A DNA stretch of 64,000 bases from Paenibacillus sp. IHBB 10380 (GCF_000949425.1 NZ_CP010976.1:3348001-3412000), one strand, 5' to 3'. Counted from the first letter of the stretch, positions 42,836 through 53,551 are shown. Notes: generated by a model from the sequence alone, not told the origin. Program-made: numbers and translations.

Positions 42836-45499
42836 TTATTTAGCCTCATACCAGTTCATTCCAAAGCTAACTTCCGATTTCAACGGTACAACAAGTTTTA
42901 ATGCTTGGCCCATGATTTCCGGTACCAAAAATTTCATAGTCTCCAGCTCATCCGCAGGAACTTCAAATACTAATTCATCGTGTACTTGAAGCAGCATGCG
43001 GCTTTTCAATTCTCGATCTGCGAGCGCCTGATCCATGTGTACCATAGCCAGCTTAATAATGTCTGCAGCCGTTCCTTGAATAGGCGTATTCATTGCCGTC
43101 CGTTCAGCAAAGGAGCGGATATTGAAGTTACTTGCATTAATCTCTGGTAAATAACGTCGTCTTCCCAATAACGTTGTGACGTAACCGTCGTTTTTGGCTA
43201 CTTTTACGATATCATCCATATATTTACGCACACCTTGAAACACTTCAAAATACTGTTCAATAAATTTAGCAGCCTCTTTGCGTGGAATATTGAGGTTCTG
43301 TGACAGTCCATAATCACTAATTCCATATACAATACCGAAATTAACCGCTTTGGCCGAGCGACGCATATCAGCGCCTACCTCTTCTGCCTTCACTCCGAAC
43401 ACATCCATTGCCGTCTTCGTATGAATGTCCATATCATGGATGAATGCATCCTTTAAGCGTTCATCATCTGATATATGAGCTAACACACGCAGTTCGATCT
43501 GTGAATAATCGGCTGCCAAAATGGACCATCCCGGTTCAGAAGGTACGAATACTTTACGTATTTTGCGCCCTTCTTCAAGTCTAATCGGAATGTTCTGAAG
43601 ATTCGGAAATTGACTGCTAAGTCTGCCTGTTGCAGCAATGGTCTGCCGATAATACGTATGCACTTTACCCGTCTGTGGTGATATCTCTTTCAGAAGACCT
43701 TCTACATATGTAGACTGTAACTTCGCCAGGGTACGATATTTCAATATCAGCTGAACAATATCATGGTAAGGAGCTAGCTTCTCCAGCACTTCCGCATCGG
43801 TGGAATAACCCGTTTTTGTTTTCTTAATGACAGGTAAACCTAACTTCACGAACAGAATTTCTCCGAGTTGCTTAGGCGAATTAAGATTAAATTCAATGCC
43901 TGCGATACTATAAATTTGTTCCGTTAGTCCGTTGATCTGCTCTTCAAATTCCTTACCCAACTGCTGTAATTCCTCGGTATGAACAGCAATACCCTGCTTC
44001 TCCATATCTGCCAGGATACGAGATAACGGCATCTCAAGATCATGAAACAATGAACTCATCTCATTCTCACTTAGAGCTAATTCCTGCTTCGGAATGATGT
44101 TCAGTAGCGTAGCCGTCTTGCTTGCAAGATGCTTGCTTAGAATGTCCGTATCTGGCACCTTATATTTCGCACCTTTGCCAAACACATCCTCATCAGCAAC
44201 CATGAACGATAAACCATATTTGGATGCCAAGTCACTTACCGTCTGGTTAGCCTCGGTAGGATCGAGGATATATGCCGCAAGCTGCACATCGAAAGAAGCC
44301 CCTGCAAAAGGTACACCATGCCAATGTAACGCGAGATCCATCCGATGTAGATCATATCCTCGTTTCGGTGCATCAGCATCTTGTAACCAGTTCACGATCG
44401 GCTGGGCTTGACTCGATTTCACAAGATCAAAGGGAATATAATAATGTCGATCTTCTGTGGACAATACCATGCCTATAACATCTGCACGATGCGGATTATC
44501 GCCATGAGTCTCCACATGTAACACTTGAACCTCTGGTAAACGTTCAATCAATTCATTCATATTGTTTTCTGTAATGACTGTAACTTCAACATTTATGGCT
44601 GGCTGGGCAACCGTCCCTTCTTCACCCTCTGCATGACCAGCTGAGAAAGATAAACGTTCAAGCAGTGATTTAAATTCTAACTTGGCCATGGCTGGACCTG
44701 CCGTCTCTTCCTTGAGGCCGCTAAATGTCATATCATCCAGTGACTCATCTAGTGGCACTTCACGGAAAATTGTAGCCAGTTTCTTGCTGAGCGTTGCATC
44801 ATCGGCATGAGTCTCAATTTTCTCTTTCATTTTGCCCTTCAGTTCATGCGTATTCGCAAGTACTTCCTCTACTGATCCGTATTGATGTAGTAACTTGAGT
44901 GCTGTCTTCTCTCCAACGCCCGGTACACCCGGAATGTTATCTGAAGGATCACCCATTAACCCTTTTAAATCAATAATTTGATGAGGTTGTAAACCATACC
45001 TTTCTTGGATACTCTCTGGTGTGTAGAGTTCAATCTCTGTCACTCCTTTACGAGTCAGGCCGACCTGAACATTATCAGACGCTAGCTGGAACATATCCTT
45101 GTCCCCCGTGATGACCATGACCTGCCGTCCTGCCTGATCCGCTTCTAAGGAGAGCGTACCGATAATATCATCAGCTTCATATCCAGCAAGCTCAAATTGA
45201 GCAATCCCGAATCCACGCAATAGTTCCTTAAGCAATGGAAATTGTTCGGATAGCTCAGGTGGTGTCTTTTGACGCCCCCCTTTGTAATCCTGATAGTCGC
45301 TATGTCGGAAAGTGACTTTCCCTGCATCAAAGGCAACCATCATATGCGTCGGTTTATAGTCTTCAATAAGCCGCAAAAGCATCGTTGTAAAACCATATAC
45401 GGCATTCGTATGTAGCCCCTTGGTATTCGTAAGTGGTGGCATTGCAAAAAATGCACGATAAATGATACTATTTCCATCAATAAGAATTAACTTGTCCAT
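42836..45499 (-). CDS. polA: DNA polymerase I
   Basis: An 887-residue polymerase. Residues 1-290 form the 5'-3' flap nuclease (LILIDGNSIIYRAFF, GYEADDIIGT, GLMGDPSDNIPGV). The middle 3'-5' exonuclease-like domain (about 310-480) lacks the catalytic DxE, as is usual in Bacilli, so there is no proofreading. The polymerase domain has LAADYSQIELRVLAHIS (motif A), RRSAKAVNFGIVYG (motif B) and QVHDELVFE (motif C). AAGGGAAGG precedes the ATG. It fills gaps in repair and replaces Okazaki primers. Confidence 0.98.
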   Translation of the reverse strand: MDKLILIDGNSIIYRAFFAMPPLTNTKGLHTNAVYGFTTMLLRLIEDYKPTHMMVAFDAGKVTFRHSDYQDYKGGRQKTPPELSEQFPLLKELLRGFGIAQFELAGYEADDIIGTLSLEADQAGRQVMVITGDKDMFQLASDNVQVGLTRKGVTEIELYTPESIQERYGLQPHQIIDLKGLMGDPSDNIPGVPGVGEKTALKLLHQYGSVEEVLANTHELKGKMKEKIETHADDATLSKKLATIFREVPLDESLDDMTFSGLKEETAGPAMAKLEFKSLLERLSFSAGHAEGEEGTVAQPAINVEVTVITENNMNELIERLPEVQVLHVETHGDNPHRADVIGMVLSTEDRHYYIPFDLVKSSQAQPIVNWLQDADAPKRGYDLHRMDLALHWHGVPFAGASFDVQLAAYILDPTEANQTVSDLASKYGLSFMVADEDVFGKGAKYKVPDTDILSKHLASKTATLLNIIPKQELALSENEMSSLFHDLEMPLSRILADMEKQGIAVHTEELQQLGKEFEEQINGLTEQIYSIAGIEFNLNSPKQLGEILFVKLGLPVIKKTKTGYSTDAEVLEKLAPYHDIVQLILKYRTLAKLQSTYVEGLLKEISPQTGKVHTYYRQTIAATGRLSSQFPNLQNIPIRLEEGRKIRKVFVPSEPGWSILAADYSQIELRVLAHISDDERLKDAFIHDMDIHTKTAMDVFGVKAEEVGADMRRSAKAVNFGIVYGISDYGLSQNLNIPRKEAAKFIEQYFEVFQGVRKYMDDIVKVAKNDGYVTTLLGRRRYLPEINASNFNIRSFAERTAMNTPIQGTAADIIKLAMVHMDQALADRELKSRMLLQVHDELVFEVPADELETMKFLVPEIMGQALKLVVPLKSEVSFGMNWYEAK

Positions 45500-45687
45500 A
45501 AAGCACCTTCCCTTTTTAAGAACGTTCTCATGTCATGATAACATACGAGCATGCAATTAGAGAAAAATCGACCCTATATTCAGCAAGAAGAAACAGCTTC
45601 GCCGTCCTTAAAGAGACGGTAACCGTTTCTCGTAGAGATATAAGCAAAGTATATTGGAGACTTAACCATTCTTATATTCCAAAAAAG

Positions 45688-45724
45688 AGACTAACCAAAG
45701 GTCTTGTTGACCTTTGGTTAGTCT
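45688..45724 (-). terminator. Rho-independent terminator of phoU
   Basis: AGACTAACCAAAGGTC and GACCTTTGGTTAGTCT form a perfect 16-bp stem with loop TTGTT, followed by CTTTTTTGG on the minus strand. Confidence 0.88.
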
Positions 45725-45741
45725 CCGAATATAAAACCCCA

Positions 45742-46401
45742 CTACTGATTCAAATCTGGACGATGGCCTGTTACAAGATAGACCACACTTTCTCCAATAT
45801 TCGTTGCATGATCTCCGATCCGCTCAATATAACGTCCCACTAGTGTAAGTAACATAATCTGCGAAGAGGATTCCGGATGACTAATCATGAATCCGTATAA
45901 TTCCGTTATCATTTGACTGTAGAGATGGTCTACTTGATCATCATCCTGAGCCATTTTGTAAGCAAGATCTGTATTCTCATCTAAATAAGAAGTAATGGCA
46001 TCCGTTGTCATCGTTTTCACGAGCTCGGCCATATGCGGGATGTCCACGAGAGGTTTAATTAATTGTTGCCCTTGTAGACGCATCGTGACTTTAGCTACAT
46101 CAAGAGCCAAATCCCCCATACGCTCCAAGTCACTGGAAATTTTGAATGCCACCAAAATTCTTCTTAAATCTTTAGCAACAGGCTGTTGAGTTACGATCAA
46201 GCGGGAACCAATCTCCATAATTTGTTCTTCCATAGCATTCAACTTAGCGTCATCTTTCACGATTTGTTGAGCTTTCTCTGTATCCAACGTATGAAGTGCT
46301 GTCACAGCACCTTCTAAAGCATGAATCACATGCTGCCCCATGCTTTGTAACAATAAGCGCAACTCTCCTAAATTATGATCTAGCTCTTTTCTCTGAATCA
46401 T
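45742..46401 (-). CDS. phoU: phosphate signalling complex protein PhoU
   Basis: A 219-residue all-helical protein of two three-helix bundles that links phosphate transport to PhoR signalling. The internal start MIQRKELDHNLGELR at 46399-46401 matches the family N-terminus; the longer frame from 46464 would overrun the pstB spacing. E/DxxxD metal-cluster motifs lie in both halves (SDLERMGDLALDVA, and YIERIGDHATNIGE). It follows pstB by 77 bases, so it is in the same transcript. Confidence 0.95.
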   Translation of the reverse strand: MIQRKELDHNLGELRLLLQSMGQHVIHALEGAVTALHTLDTEKAQQIVKDDAKLNAMEEQIMEIGSRLIVTQQPVAKDLRRILVAFKISSDLERMGDLALDVAKVTMRLQGQQLIKPLVDIPHMAELVKTMTTDAITSYLDENTDLAYKMAQDDDQVDHLYSQMITELYGFMISHPESSSQIMLLTLVGRYIERIGDHATNIGESVVYLVTGHRPDLNQ

Positions 46402-46478
46402 GCAGGTTATAATCCCCTTTCTCGTCATAACTGTCTCTTCTATATATACTATTCTATTCTTCAAATCAGTACTTCATC

Positions 46479-47234
46479 TTATCCAAAACGACCTGAAATA
46501 TAATCTTCCGTACGCGAGTCTTGAGGATTCGTGAATAGAACCTTCGTATCATTAGACTCCACCACTTCACCATTAAGGAAAAATACAGTTCGTCCCGAGA
46601 CACGTGCAGCTTGGTGCATATTATGTGTAACCATTACGATGGTATAATCCTCTTTCAGTTCTTGAACCAACTCTTCTATTTTAAGTGTAGAAATAGGATC
46701 AAGTGCAGAAGTGGCTTCATCCATGAGTAGTATATCAGGTTGCACAGCTAAGGCACGAGCAATACACAGTCGCTGTTGTTGTCCCCCAGAAAGACTTAAC
46801 GCGGATCGTTTCAAATAATCTTTGACCTCATCCCATAGAACCGCTTGACGTAAACTTTGTTCTACCAGCTGATCGAGTTCCGCTTTTTGCCGAATGCCAT
46901 GCAGTCTCGGACCGTATGCAACATTATCATATATTGATTTAGGAAAAGGATTCGGCTGTTGAAAAACCATGCCCACTTGCTTACGCAGAGCTTCCACATG
47001 AACATCATCCCCATATATTTCTTTGCCACCGATCTTCACAGAACCTACAATTTGCGTTCCGTTAATCATATCGTTCATACGGTTCAACGTACGTAGCAAA
47101 GTGGATTTCCCGCAGCCAGAGGGGCCGATAAATGACGTTATCGTTTTTTCCGGAATATCAAGATCTATATCCTTCAAAGCGTGGTAATCTTCATAGAATA
47201 GATTTAATTGCTTAATATGGATGATAGGTTCCAT
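46479..47234 (-). CDS. pstB: phosphate ABC transporter ATP-binding protein
   Basis: A 251-residue ATPase of the high-affinity phosphate importer. Walker [10 protein letters not shown] (about 35-43), [16 protein letters not shown], the signature [16 protein letters not shown] and Walker [15 protein letters not shown] identify PstB. pstS, pstC and pstA are not beside it, so the rest of the transporter must be elsewhere. A PhoP box precedes it. Confidence 0.96.
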   Translation of the reverse strand: MEPIIHIKQLNLFYEDYHALKDIDLDIPEKTITSFIGPSGCGKSTLLRTLNRMNDMINGTQIVGSVKIGGKEIYGDDVHVEALRKQVGMVFQQPNPFPKSIYDNVAYGPRLHGIRQKAELDQLVEQSLRQAVLWDEVKDYLKRSALSLSGGQQQRLCIARALAVQPDILLMDEATSALDPISTLKIEELVQELKEDYTIVMVTHNMHQAARVSGRTVFFLNGEVVESNDTKVLFTNPQDSRTEDYISGRFG

Positions 47235-47290
47235 TTGCAGTTCGTGTCTCCTTATTTTTTACGTTATATTTATATATTTTAAAGCTTATA

Positions 47291-47329
47291 TGTAAATGCT
47301 GTGCCCCTGAATTGTAAACTCTGTGTAAA
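47291..47329 (-). promoter_or_regulatory. PhoP box upstream of pstB
   Basis: On the minus strand TTTACA occurs at 47324-47329, 47313-47318 and 47291-47296, so starts are 11 and 22 bases apart, the phase of direct PhoP repeats. The missing fourth unit at 47302 keeps only two matching bases. The array ends at the upstream gene stop and about 60 bases before the pstB start. Confidence 0.7.
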
Positions 47330-47340
47330 ATATAGTGTAC

Positions 47341-48501
47341 CTACTTCTCCTTATAATCATTTCCTAACTCCATTCGTACATTCGCAGCTTGCCTCGCAGT
47401 TGCTTCAGCTAATTGATGAACCACTTCCCCGGCATGCTCGACGGATATAGCCACCTGCTCCATCTCACCAAATATACGGCTACTTTCGCTTATGTCAATC
47501 GCACTTTCTTGTATTTGAATCATACCTGCTGAGGTCGATTCATTGGTTTCAACGGCTATGTTGCTAATGTTACCTAACAAGTTCGAAATATCTTCAGCAA
47601 GATGACGTGTCTGGAGCGCAAGTGTCCTAACCTCATTAGCGACCACTTGAAATCCACGTCCATGTTCTCCAGCATGTGCAGCCTCAATCGTAGCATTCAG
47701 AGCTAGTAAACCACTTCTACCCGCTACCTCGGCTATGTCTTTAGTTAACTTAGATATGATTCCTACATCCTGAAGTAGCTTGCTCACCTGTTGTTGCCTA
47801 GATGTAAGACTATTTACTACATCTTTGTAGGATTTCTGTACTTCTTCCAGCTTAGTCTTCCCCGTTATCGACCATTCTTTCATATTTCTACATTCTATAA
47901 TGGTGCTATTTGCCGCATCCGCTACTTGGAGAAGAGAGGCCTCTATACTCTCTACATGACCATAGTTGTCTTGGACCGTTAGTTTACGGCGTTCCTCTGC
48001 TTCGAATTGTAAACGCCCTGATACCATCATTAAATCTTGAACCGTCAATACACCTTTAAATTTATATCTCTCCACCAAAATCACACAATCATAAAAACGT
48101 ATCTCAGGTCGATTTAACGCTCGTTCTATAAGCTGACTAGCTGATTCACGAATATCGATCACGAGTGCTTCATAGTCAGCAAACTTATGAATCGGTCTCA
48201 GTTCATATAAATCAGCAGCAAATCGTCCCATCAACCTACTGTTAAAAGCGTCTCTCATCACAAGTGCCTTAGGCACGTTATCTTTATCTGTTATAACTAG
48301 ACAGGGGTAATCGGGATGATCGCGAAATATATTCATCACCTCTCGACAGGTAGCCTCCGAATTCACCATTGCAACAGCCCGTGAGTAGGTATCAATGGAC
48401 ACCGAAGTTGTTATAACGCTTTGTTCGTTACCGTTCTTAGCATTGATCTGAATGTCCATCTCGTCTTTCATAGTACTCTCGGGTGCTTCTTCTAATAGCA
48501 T
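47341..48501 (-). CDS. soluble CBS-domain methyl-accepting chemotaxis-like protein
   Basis: A protein of about 386 residues without membrane segments. Two CBS-like modules (about 40-165) are followed by a coiled linker and a methyl-accepting signalling hairpin containing [32 protein letters not shown] pairs usually bind adenine nucleotides, so this may report energy or nucleotide state to CheA. The start is uncertain: ATG at 48501 has GGGGGAG 15 bases ahead, while the longer frame begins with a TTG lacking a site. It sits between phoP and pstB, which suggests a link to phosphate sensing. Confidence 0.82.
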   Translation of the reverse strand: MLLEEAPESTMKDEMDIQINAKNGNEQSVITTSVSIDTYSRAVAMVNSEATCREVMNIFRDHPDYPCLVITDKDNVPKALVMRDAFNSRLMGRFAADLYELRPIHKFADYEALVIDIRESASQLIERALNRPEIRFYDCVILVERYKFKGVLTVQDLMMVSGRLQFEAEERRKLTVQDNYGHVESIEASLLQVADAANSTIIECRNMKEWSITGKTKLEEVQKSYKDVVNSLTSRQQQVSKLLQDVGIISKLTKDIAEVAGRSGLLALNATIEAAHAGEHGRGFQVVANEVRTLALQTRHLAEDISNLLGNISNIAVETNESTSAGMIQIQESAIDISESSRIFGEMEQVAISVEHAGEVVHQLAEATARQAANVRMELGNDYKEK

Positions 48502-48640
48502 AAGTGTTATGACGATCTCCCCCAACGAATCAATGTAAAGTTCATTATATTAGGTATATTTACCTAATTGTAATATATCAGAGGATTGTTATCGCAATGT
48601 TAGAGCACATTGAGTGTATTGTAAATACTGCCATGTAAAA

Positions 48641-48681
48641 AAGAAGCACTCATCATTTACGTCAAATGATGAGCGCTTCTT
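48641..48681 (-). terminator. terminator overlapping the phoP stop region
   Basis: AAGAAGCACTCATCATTT and AAATGATGAGCGCTTCTT pair almost completely with loop ACGTC, and a T-rich tail follows on the minus strand. The stem includes the last codons of phoP. Confidence 0.8.
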
Positions 48682-49391
48682 TTCTTATTAACAACTAACT
48701 TGTACCCTACACCCCTTATGGAGTCAATGTGTACTGAGTCTGGATCTAGTTCAAGCTTTTTACGGAGTGAACTGACGTGCACATCTACCGTTCTCTGTCC
48801 ACCTATATAATCAAATCCCCATACCTCGTTCATTAAGTCATCTCTTGTAAGGACCACTCCAGGCTTTCGCGCTAAGTACAGTAATACCTCGAATTCCTTG
48901 GGTCGCAAATTAATACTCTGCCCTCCCAAAATGACTTCATATTTCTCAGGAAATATTTCGAGTAGTCCCAAAGAAATCATGGATGAGGTGGATTCCACCA
49001 TATTCTTATCCTCTTCAATTCGTCCAGAGACACGCCGCATCACTGCACTTACGCGAGCTAAGAGCTCTGAGACACCAAAGGGCTTCGTAATATAATCATC
49101 GGCCCCTGACTTAAGTCCCTGAACAACCTCTTCCTCTGCATTTCTAGCTGTCAAGATAATGATAGGCGTTACAATACCTTGTCCTCTTAATTTACTCAAT
49201 ATTTCAAATCCATTCATTCCAGGCAACATAAGATCTAACAAAATGAGGTCAAATGACTCCTGTGAAGCTCTCTCATACCCAACCGAACCGTGGTCTTCCA
49301 TCGTAACTTCGTAGCCCTCTTGTGATAAATTATAAGATAGTAACCGGGCCAGTGTAGGCTCATCCTCAATTACCAATAATCGTTGTGACAT
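48657..49391 (-). CDS. phoP: phosphate response regulator PhoP
   Basis: A 244-residue OmpR-type response regulator. The receiver domain (1-120) has the acidic pair near 10-11, the phosphorylated Asp in LLDLMLPG (about 54) and the KP loop. The winged-helix effector (about 145-235) ends GVGYKLV. It activates the phosphate-starvation genes through TTAACA-type repeats, such as those ahead of pstB. Its partner PhoR is encoded directly upstream. Confidence 0.94.
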   Translation of the reverse strand: MSQRLLVIEDEPTLARLLSYNLSQEGYEVTMEDHGSVGYERASQESFDLILLDLMLPGMNGFEILSKLRGQGIVTPIIILTARNAEEEVVQGLKSGADDYITKPFGVSELLARVSAVMRRVSGRIEEDKNMVESTSSMISLGLLEIFPEKYEVILGGQSINLRPKEFEVLLYLARKPGVVLTRDDLMNEVWGFDYIGGQRTVDVHVSSLRKKLELDPDSVHIDSIRGVGYKLVVNKKRSAHHLT

Positions 49392-49521
49392 GTGGTACCC
49401 CCATCTATAAATAAACTTAATTAATCCTGACTCCCCATATCATATCACCGTAATGTTAACGGAGTGTAAATAATACAAGTCGTAAAAAAATAATTTCCAC
49501 ACATTGTTAGTCAGGCAACTC

Positions 49522-51315
49522 TTATTCCGAGTCTTGTAGCATGGGTAACTCTACTCTGAAGGAAGAACCAATATTAAGCTCACTTTCTACGGATAATGTA
49601 CCATGATGTAGATCAACTAGATGCTTCACAATAGAGAGTCCTAGTCCAGTCCCCCCCGAAATTCGTGAACGTGCCTTATCTACCCGATAGAAGCGTTCGA
49701 ATATGCGCGGCAAATCTTTTTTCGGAATCCCCATGCCTGTATCGGTAACTGTAAAGGAAATGGTCTCTTCTTCTTTAGATAGCTCATGATGATCCACAAC
49801 CACCCTTACTCTGCCTCCATCTTGGGTGTAATTAATGGCGTTAGCTAAAAGGTTCATCAATATTTGCCTTAGTTTATCCTCATCTGCTTCCATATACAAT
49901 TCTTCGGGAACTTCCGCTTGTAGACTAATCCTTTTTTTCTGTGCAACAGTTTCCATCGTCTCTAACATTGAAGCGACAAACGAAGAGAGATGAACGGGTG
50001 AGAGGGATAGCGGAATTCGTTTAGATTCAATCTTAGATAATTCAAGAATGTCACCAATTAATCGATTCAGTCTTTCACTTTCATCATATATGATTTGTAA
50101 AAAAGATCGCACCGTCTTCTCATCTTTCACGCCCCCAGCGAGTAATGTCTCAGAGAACCCCTTCACGGCTGCTACGGGTGTTTTCAACTCGTGTGATACA
50201 TTAGCAACGAATTCACTGCGCATATTCTCCAATCGACGTATGTCTGTCACATCCTGAAATAAGAATAGCATACCCTTATATGGACCGCCTTCTGCATTCA
50301 TCGGAACACCGTCCAAACGTACGATTTTCTCATCTGGATTATATAAAGTTCGTTCTTCATGAATGGGCTTACGATGGTAGAGTCCTTCTTTAAGAATTTT
50401 TGTTAATTCGTAGTGCTGCTTCATCTCTAAATAGGATTTACCTAGAAGCTGGGAGCTTTTAATACCAAGCGTCTTTTCTGCAAATGGATTTACCATGGCT
50501 ATGTTATCTTTATCATCAATCATAACAATGCCGCCGGCCATATTGTCTAATACACTCTGTAGTAAATCCTCATTATCTTGAATAATCTTCAATTGTGTCT
50601 GAAGACTATCTGCCATAGTATTAATCGCATGCGATAATTGCCCCACTTCATCATGACGTTCTATTTTAACGCGAGCTGTATAATCCAGATGGGAGAATCG
50701 TCTTGCGACCTTGGTTATTTTCTCAAGTGGGGATGTAAGACTACCCGCTACACGGTAACTAACAATTGCTGCTACTGCGAATAACACAATAAACCATACC
50801 GCTACAAGCGTCCAAGCACGTCTCATCCCCTCGTCCACGAATTTCAAGCTCACAGACAATCGGATATACCCATCATATACATCGCCCGATTTAACAGGTG
50901 CTGCTACATATAACATGTCTTGTCCAAGTGTTGCACTGTATCTGATGGCGTATCCGATGTTATTCTCATCGGCTGATTGAATTTCTTCCCGCCCCCTATG
51001 ATTATCCATCTCATCTGCGTCACTCTCAGAATCGCCAATGACATCACCGTCATGATCAATAAACGTTACTCTAGCGTTCGTTAATTCACTAATCTCCTTA
51101 GCCTCAGTTGAATAGTACAATTCGGCCTCCTCTCCTACGATGGAGTGAAAATCAAATGTGCTACTTAGAAGCATAATCTCTCGATACATGTTATCTTCAA
51201 GCACTTCAATATGAGAATCTTTGAATACTTTAGCCATCACTATACCGGCTCCAAGTATGGTTACTCCGATCATAATCATCAGAATAAGTGTTAGCCTCGA
51301 ACGAAAGGGTCTCAT
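49522..51315 (-). CDS. phoR: phosphate sensor histidine kinase PhoR
   Basis: A 597-residue membrane kinase: transmembrane helices near 9-28 and 166-190 flank an external sensor region; then a HAMP, a PAS (DNMAGGIVMIDDKDNI) and the kinase core with FVANVSHELKTPVAAVKGF, phosphorylated His near 379. The N, G1 and G2 boxes are complete. PAS, HAMP and length fit Bacillus PhoR. It lies upstream of phoP here, the opposite of the B. subtilis phoPR order. Confidence 0.92.
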   Translation of the reverse strand: MRPFRSRLTLILMIMIGVTILGAGIVMAKVFKDSHIEVLEDNMYREIMLLSSTFDFHSIVGEEAELYYSTEAKEISELTNARVTFIDHDGDVIGDSESDADEMDNHRGREEIQSADENNIGYAIRYSATLGQDMLYVAAPVKSGDVYDGYIRLSVSLKFVDEGMRRAWTLVAVWFIVLFAVAAIVSYRVAGSLTSPLEKITKVARRFSHLDYTARVKIERHDEVGQLSHAINTMADSLQTQLKIIQDNEDLLQSVLDNMAGGIVMIDDKDNIAMVNPFAEKTLGIKSSQLLGKSYLEMKQHYELTKILKEGLYHRKPIHEERTLYNPDEKIVRLDGVPMNAEGGPYKGMLFLFQDVTDIRRLENMRSEFVANVSHELKTPVAAVKGFSETLLAGGVKDEKTVRSFLQIIYDESERLNRLIGDILELSKIESKRIPLSLSPVHLSSFVASMLETMETVAQKKRISLQAEVPEELYMEADEDKLRQILMNLLANAINYTQDGGRVRVVVDHHELSKEEETISFTVTDTGMGIPKKDLPRIFERFYRVDKARSRISGGTGLGLSIVKHLVDLHHGTLSVESELNIGSSFRVELPMLQDSE

Positions 51316-51372
51316 CAGTTGTCATTCTCCCTTATCTAATATCATGCAATCTTTTTGAACACGCACTTATAG

Positions 51373-52383
51373 TTATAAATTATTCATCTCAATCGTCTTG
51401 ACTGGCGTTTGTGGAACACAATTCATTGGAAGCCATTTCTTCACACAGGCATGAAAAAGAGTAGCTAACGGCTGTTGAACCATAATACCTAGTACGACTG
51501 GAACAGATGCCTTTGGAGAAAAATAAGTCATCGCGATGACCATCCCAAGCGATATATTCCGCATGCCTGAAGCATAGGATAAGGTTACTTTTATTTCTCT
51601 AGAGGGCTTACTTAGGATATTCGATCCATAGAACCCTAGAATGTAACTTAATCCAACTACAAGCACAACAGAAGGGATAACAATAACCATATCTCGCTTC
51701 AACTGCGTTACATGTGGAGCTATAGCAGCAGCATTCAACATGACAACCGCAGTAAATCCAAGTTTGGACAAGGGGATCGCTACAGGAGCTGTCTTGTCCT
51801 TGAGCTTACCACGCGATATTTCATACAGCGTAACCCCAATCACGGTGGGTAGAACAACGATGACAAGAAGATCCTTCATCAATTTCATGCTATCAAATGT
51901 AATCTGTGTGCTAAAGAAAGCTTCAATAAGACCTGGTACCACTACTAAACTTAATGCGGAATCTAGTACGACCATAGCTAACATAAGAGGAATATGTCCA
52001 TGGGACATCCCCACCCACAACACAGAAGAAACACCAAGCGGAATAATCGTAAACAGAACTAATCCTACCGTATAATCCGATTGAGCTCCGAAAGACAACC
52101 AGCCTATACCATAAGCCAACAAAGGGGCAACACCATGACTTAATATAATGGTTAGTATCATAGGTGCCGGACGTTTCACTACCCATTTCAGGTGTTCAAC
52201 CCCACAGCCAAGCGCCATAACGAACGTCACATAACCAAAAATATAAGGAGACCATGACACAAAAGGCATTAACCAACGACTTAGTATGAATCCAATAATA
52301 AGCGAACTTGGAATAATGAGAAACATATATTTTTCGTAACCTCTACTAAAAGACAGCCCCCAGCTTCTCACGAAGTTCATCAT
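51373..52383 (-). CDS. bile acid:sodium symporter (BASS) family transporter
   Basis: A 336-residue membrane protein with about nine or ten helices. It has the BASS features FVMALGCGVEHLKWVVKRP (about 55-75), IIPLGVSSVLWVGMSHG and the late SYASGMRNISLGMVIA. Bacterial relatives move organic anions such as pantoate or 2-keto acids with sodium. Substrate unknown. It is inserted, with the next two genes, between mdh and phoR, which are adjacent blocks in Bacillus. Confidence 0.85.
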   Translation of the reverse strand: MMNFVRSWGLSFSRGYEKYMFLIIPSSLIIGFILSRWLMPFVSWSPYIFGYVTFVMALGCGVEHLKWVVKRPAPMILTIILSHGVAPLLAYGIGWLSFGAQSDYTVGLVLFTIIPLGVSSVLWVGMSHGHIPLMLAMVVLDSALSLVVVPGLIEAFFSTQITFDSMKLMKDLLVIVVLPTVIGVTLYEISRGKLKDKTAPVAIPLSKLGFTAVVMLNAAAIAPHVTQLKRDMVIVIPSVVLVVGLSYILGFYGSNILSKPSREIKVTLSYASGMRNISLGMVIAMTYFSPKASVPVVLGIMVQQPLATLFHACVKKWLPMNCVPQTPVKTIEMNNL

Positions 52384-52457
52384 CCTCTCTCTCTTCTGTA
52401 ATATAATAGCACATCATTAAGCTAGTAACGTCTACAGCATCTTTTTTAGCACCATAC

Positions 52458-52498
52458 AAAAAGATCCTTACCATTTCATTCATGGATAAGGATCTTTT
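52458..52498 (-). terminator. Rho-independent terminator of the SDR gene
   Basis: AAAAAGATCCTTA and TAAGGATCTTTT pair over 12 bases with a 16-base loop, followed by TTTTTGTATG on the minus strand. Confidence 0.8.
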
Positions 52499-52534
52499 CC
52501 GGTTAAGCCTCAAATGATTCTTAATGACAACTTA

Positions 52535-53404
52535 CTATCCATTCACAACTTCTCCGCCATTCACATGCATGACTTGTCCACTAACATATGAAGAATCATC
52601 AGATGCCAAGTATACATAAGCTGGCGCTAATTCCTCTGGTTGTCCAGGTCGCTTCATGGGCTGCGTAGATCCGAATTCACTCACTTTCTGCTCATCAAAG
52701 GTAGATGGGATTAGCGGCGTCCAGATTGGACCGGGAGCTACAGCGTTCACACGAATTCCTTTTTCTATTACGTTCATAGATAGTGCTCGTGTAAAGCTAA
52801 CGATTGCTCCCTTCGTTGATGAATAATCAATAAGTGTAGGATTGCCTCGATAAGCTGTAATGGAAGCTGTATTAATAATGGTACTTCCCTTCTTCAGATG
52901 CGGCATTGCCGCCTTAGTCAGGAAGAACATGCTAAATATATTCGTACGGAATGTACGCTCTAATTGTTCCTTCGTAATATCTTCAATGCGTCCTTGAGGA
53001 TGTTGCTCGGCTGCATTATTAACAAGCGTATCTAACTTGCCAAGTTCCTCTACCGTTTGCTGTACAGACGTTTTGCAGAAATCCTCATCTCCAATATCAC
53101 CTGCAATTAGAAAACATTTACGACCTTCCTGCTCTACTTGGCGCTTCGTTTCCTTCGCATCGTCATGTTCATTCAGATACATAATTGCTAGATTTGCACC
53201 TTCCTTGGCAAAAGCGACTGCTATCGCTCGGCCAATGCCGCTATCTCCACCTGTAATTAAAGCAACTTTACCTTCAAGCTTACCTGCTGCTTTATAATCA
53301 TTAGCCTCATATTGAGGGCGTGGGTTCATCTTACTCTCTATTCCAGGTTGCTCATCCTGATGCTGTGGAGGTAAGGTCTTCTTGGTTTGTTGATTGTCTG
53401 GCAT
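52535..53404 (-). CDS. SDR-family NAD(P)-dependent oxidoreductase (YhxC/YdaD group)
   Basis: A 289-residue short-chain dehydrogenase with an extra polar N-terminal 45 residues. The core shows TGGDSGIGRA for cofactor binding (about 51-60), NNAAEQ, catalytic Ser in INTASITAYRGN and YSSTKGAI with Tyr/Lys. The ATG at 53402-53404 is preferred because AAAGGAGA precedes it. This general-stress SDR group (YhxC, YdaD, YhdF) is common in Bacilli; substrate unknown. Confidence 0.9.
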   Translation of the reverse strand: MPDNQQTKKTLPPQHQDEQPGIESKMNPRPQYEANDYKAAGKLEGKVALITGGDSGIGRAIAVAFAKEGANLAIMYLNEHDDAKETKRQVEQEGRKCFLIAGDIGDEDFCKTSVQQTVEELGKLDTLVNNAAEQHPQGRIEDITKEQLERTFRTNIFSMFFLTKAAMPHLKKGSTIINTASITAYRGNPTLIDYSSTKGAIVSFTRALSMNVIEKGIRVNAVAPGPIWTPLIPSTFDEQKVSEFGSTQPMKRPGQPEELAPAYVYLASDDSSYVSGQVMHVNGGEVVNG

Positions 53405-53551
53405 GTTACATTCTCCTTTCATATGCATACTTGTTAGGATGTCATAAGTGAGGTTAAATATACTTCCATGCTTCAAGCACAACGAATCAAGCTTTATTAC
53501 TACATTGTCGCAGTCATTAAACACTAAATTTCAAGACGTAGTCACAAAAAA

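Noticed and set aside
45535..45843. A 102-residue plus-strand frame upstream of polA
   Set aside because: It crosses the phoU terminator and the phoU 3' end and lacks a ribosome binding site.
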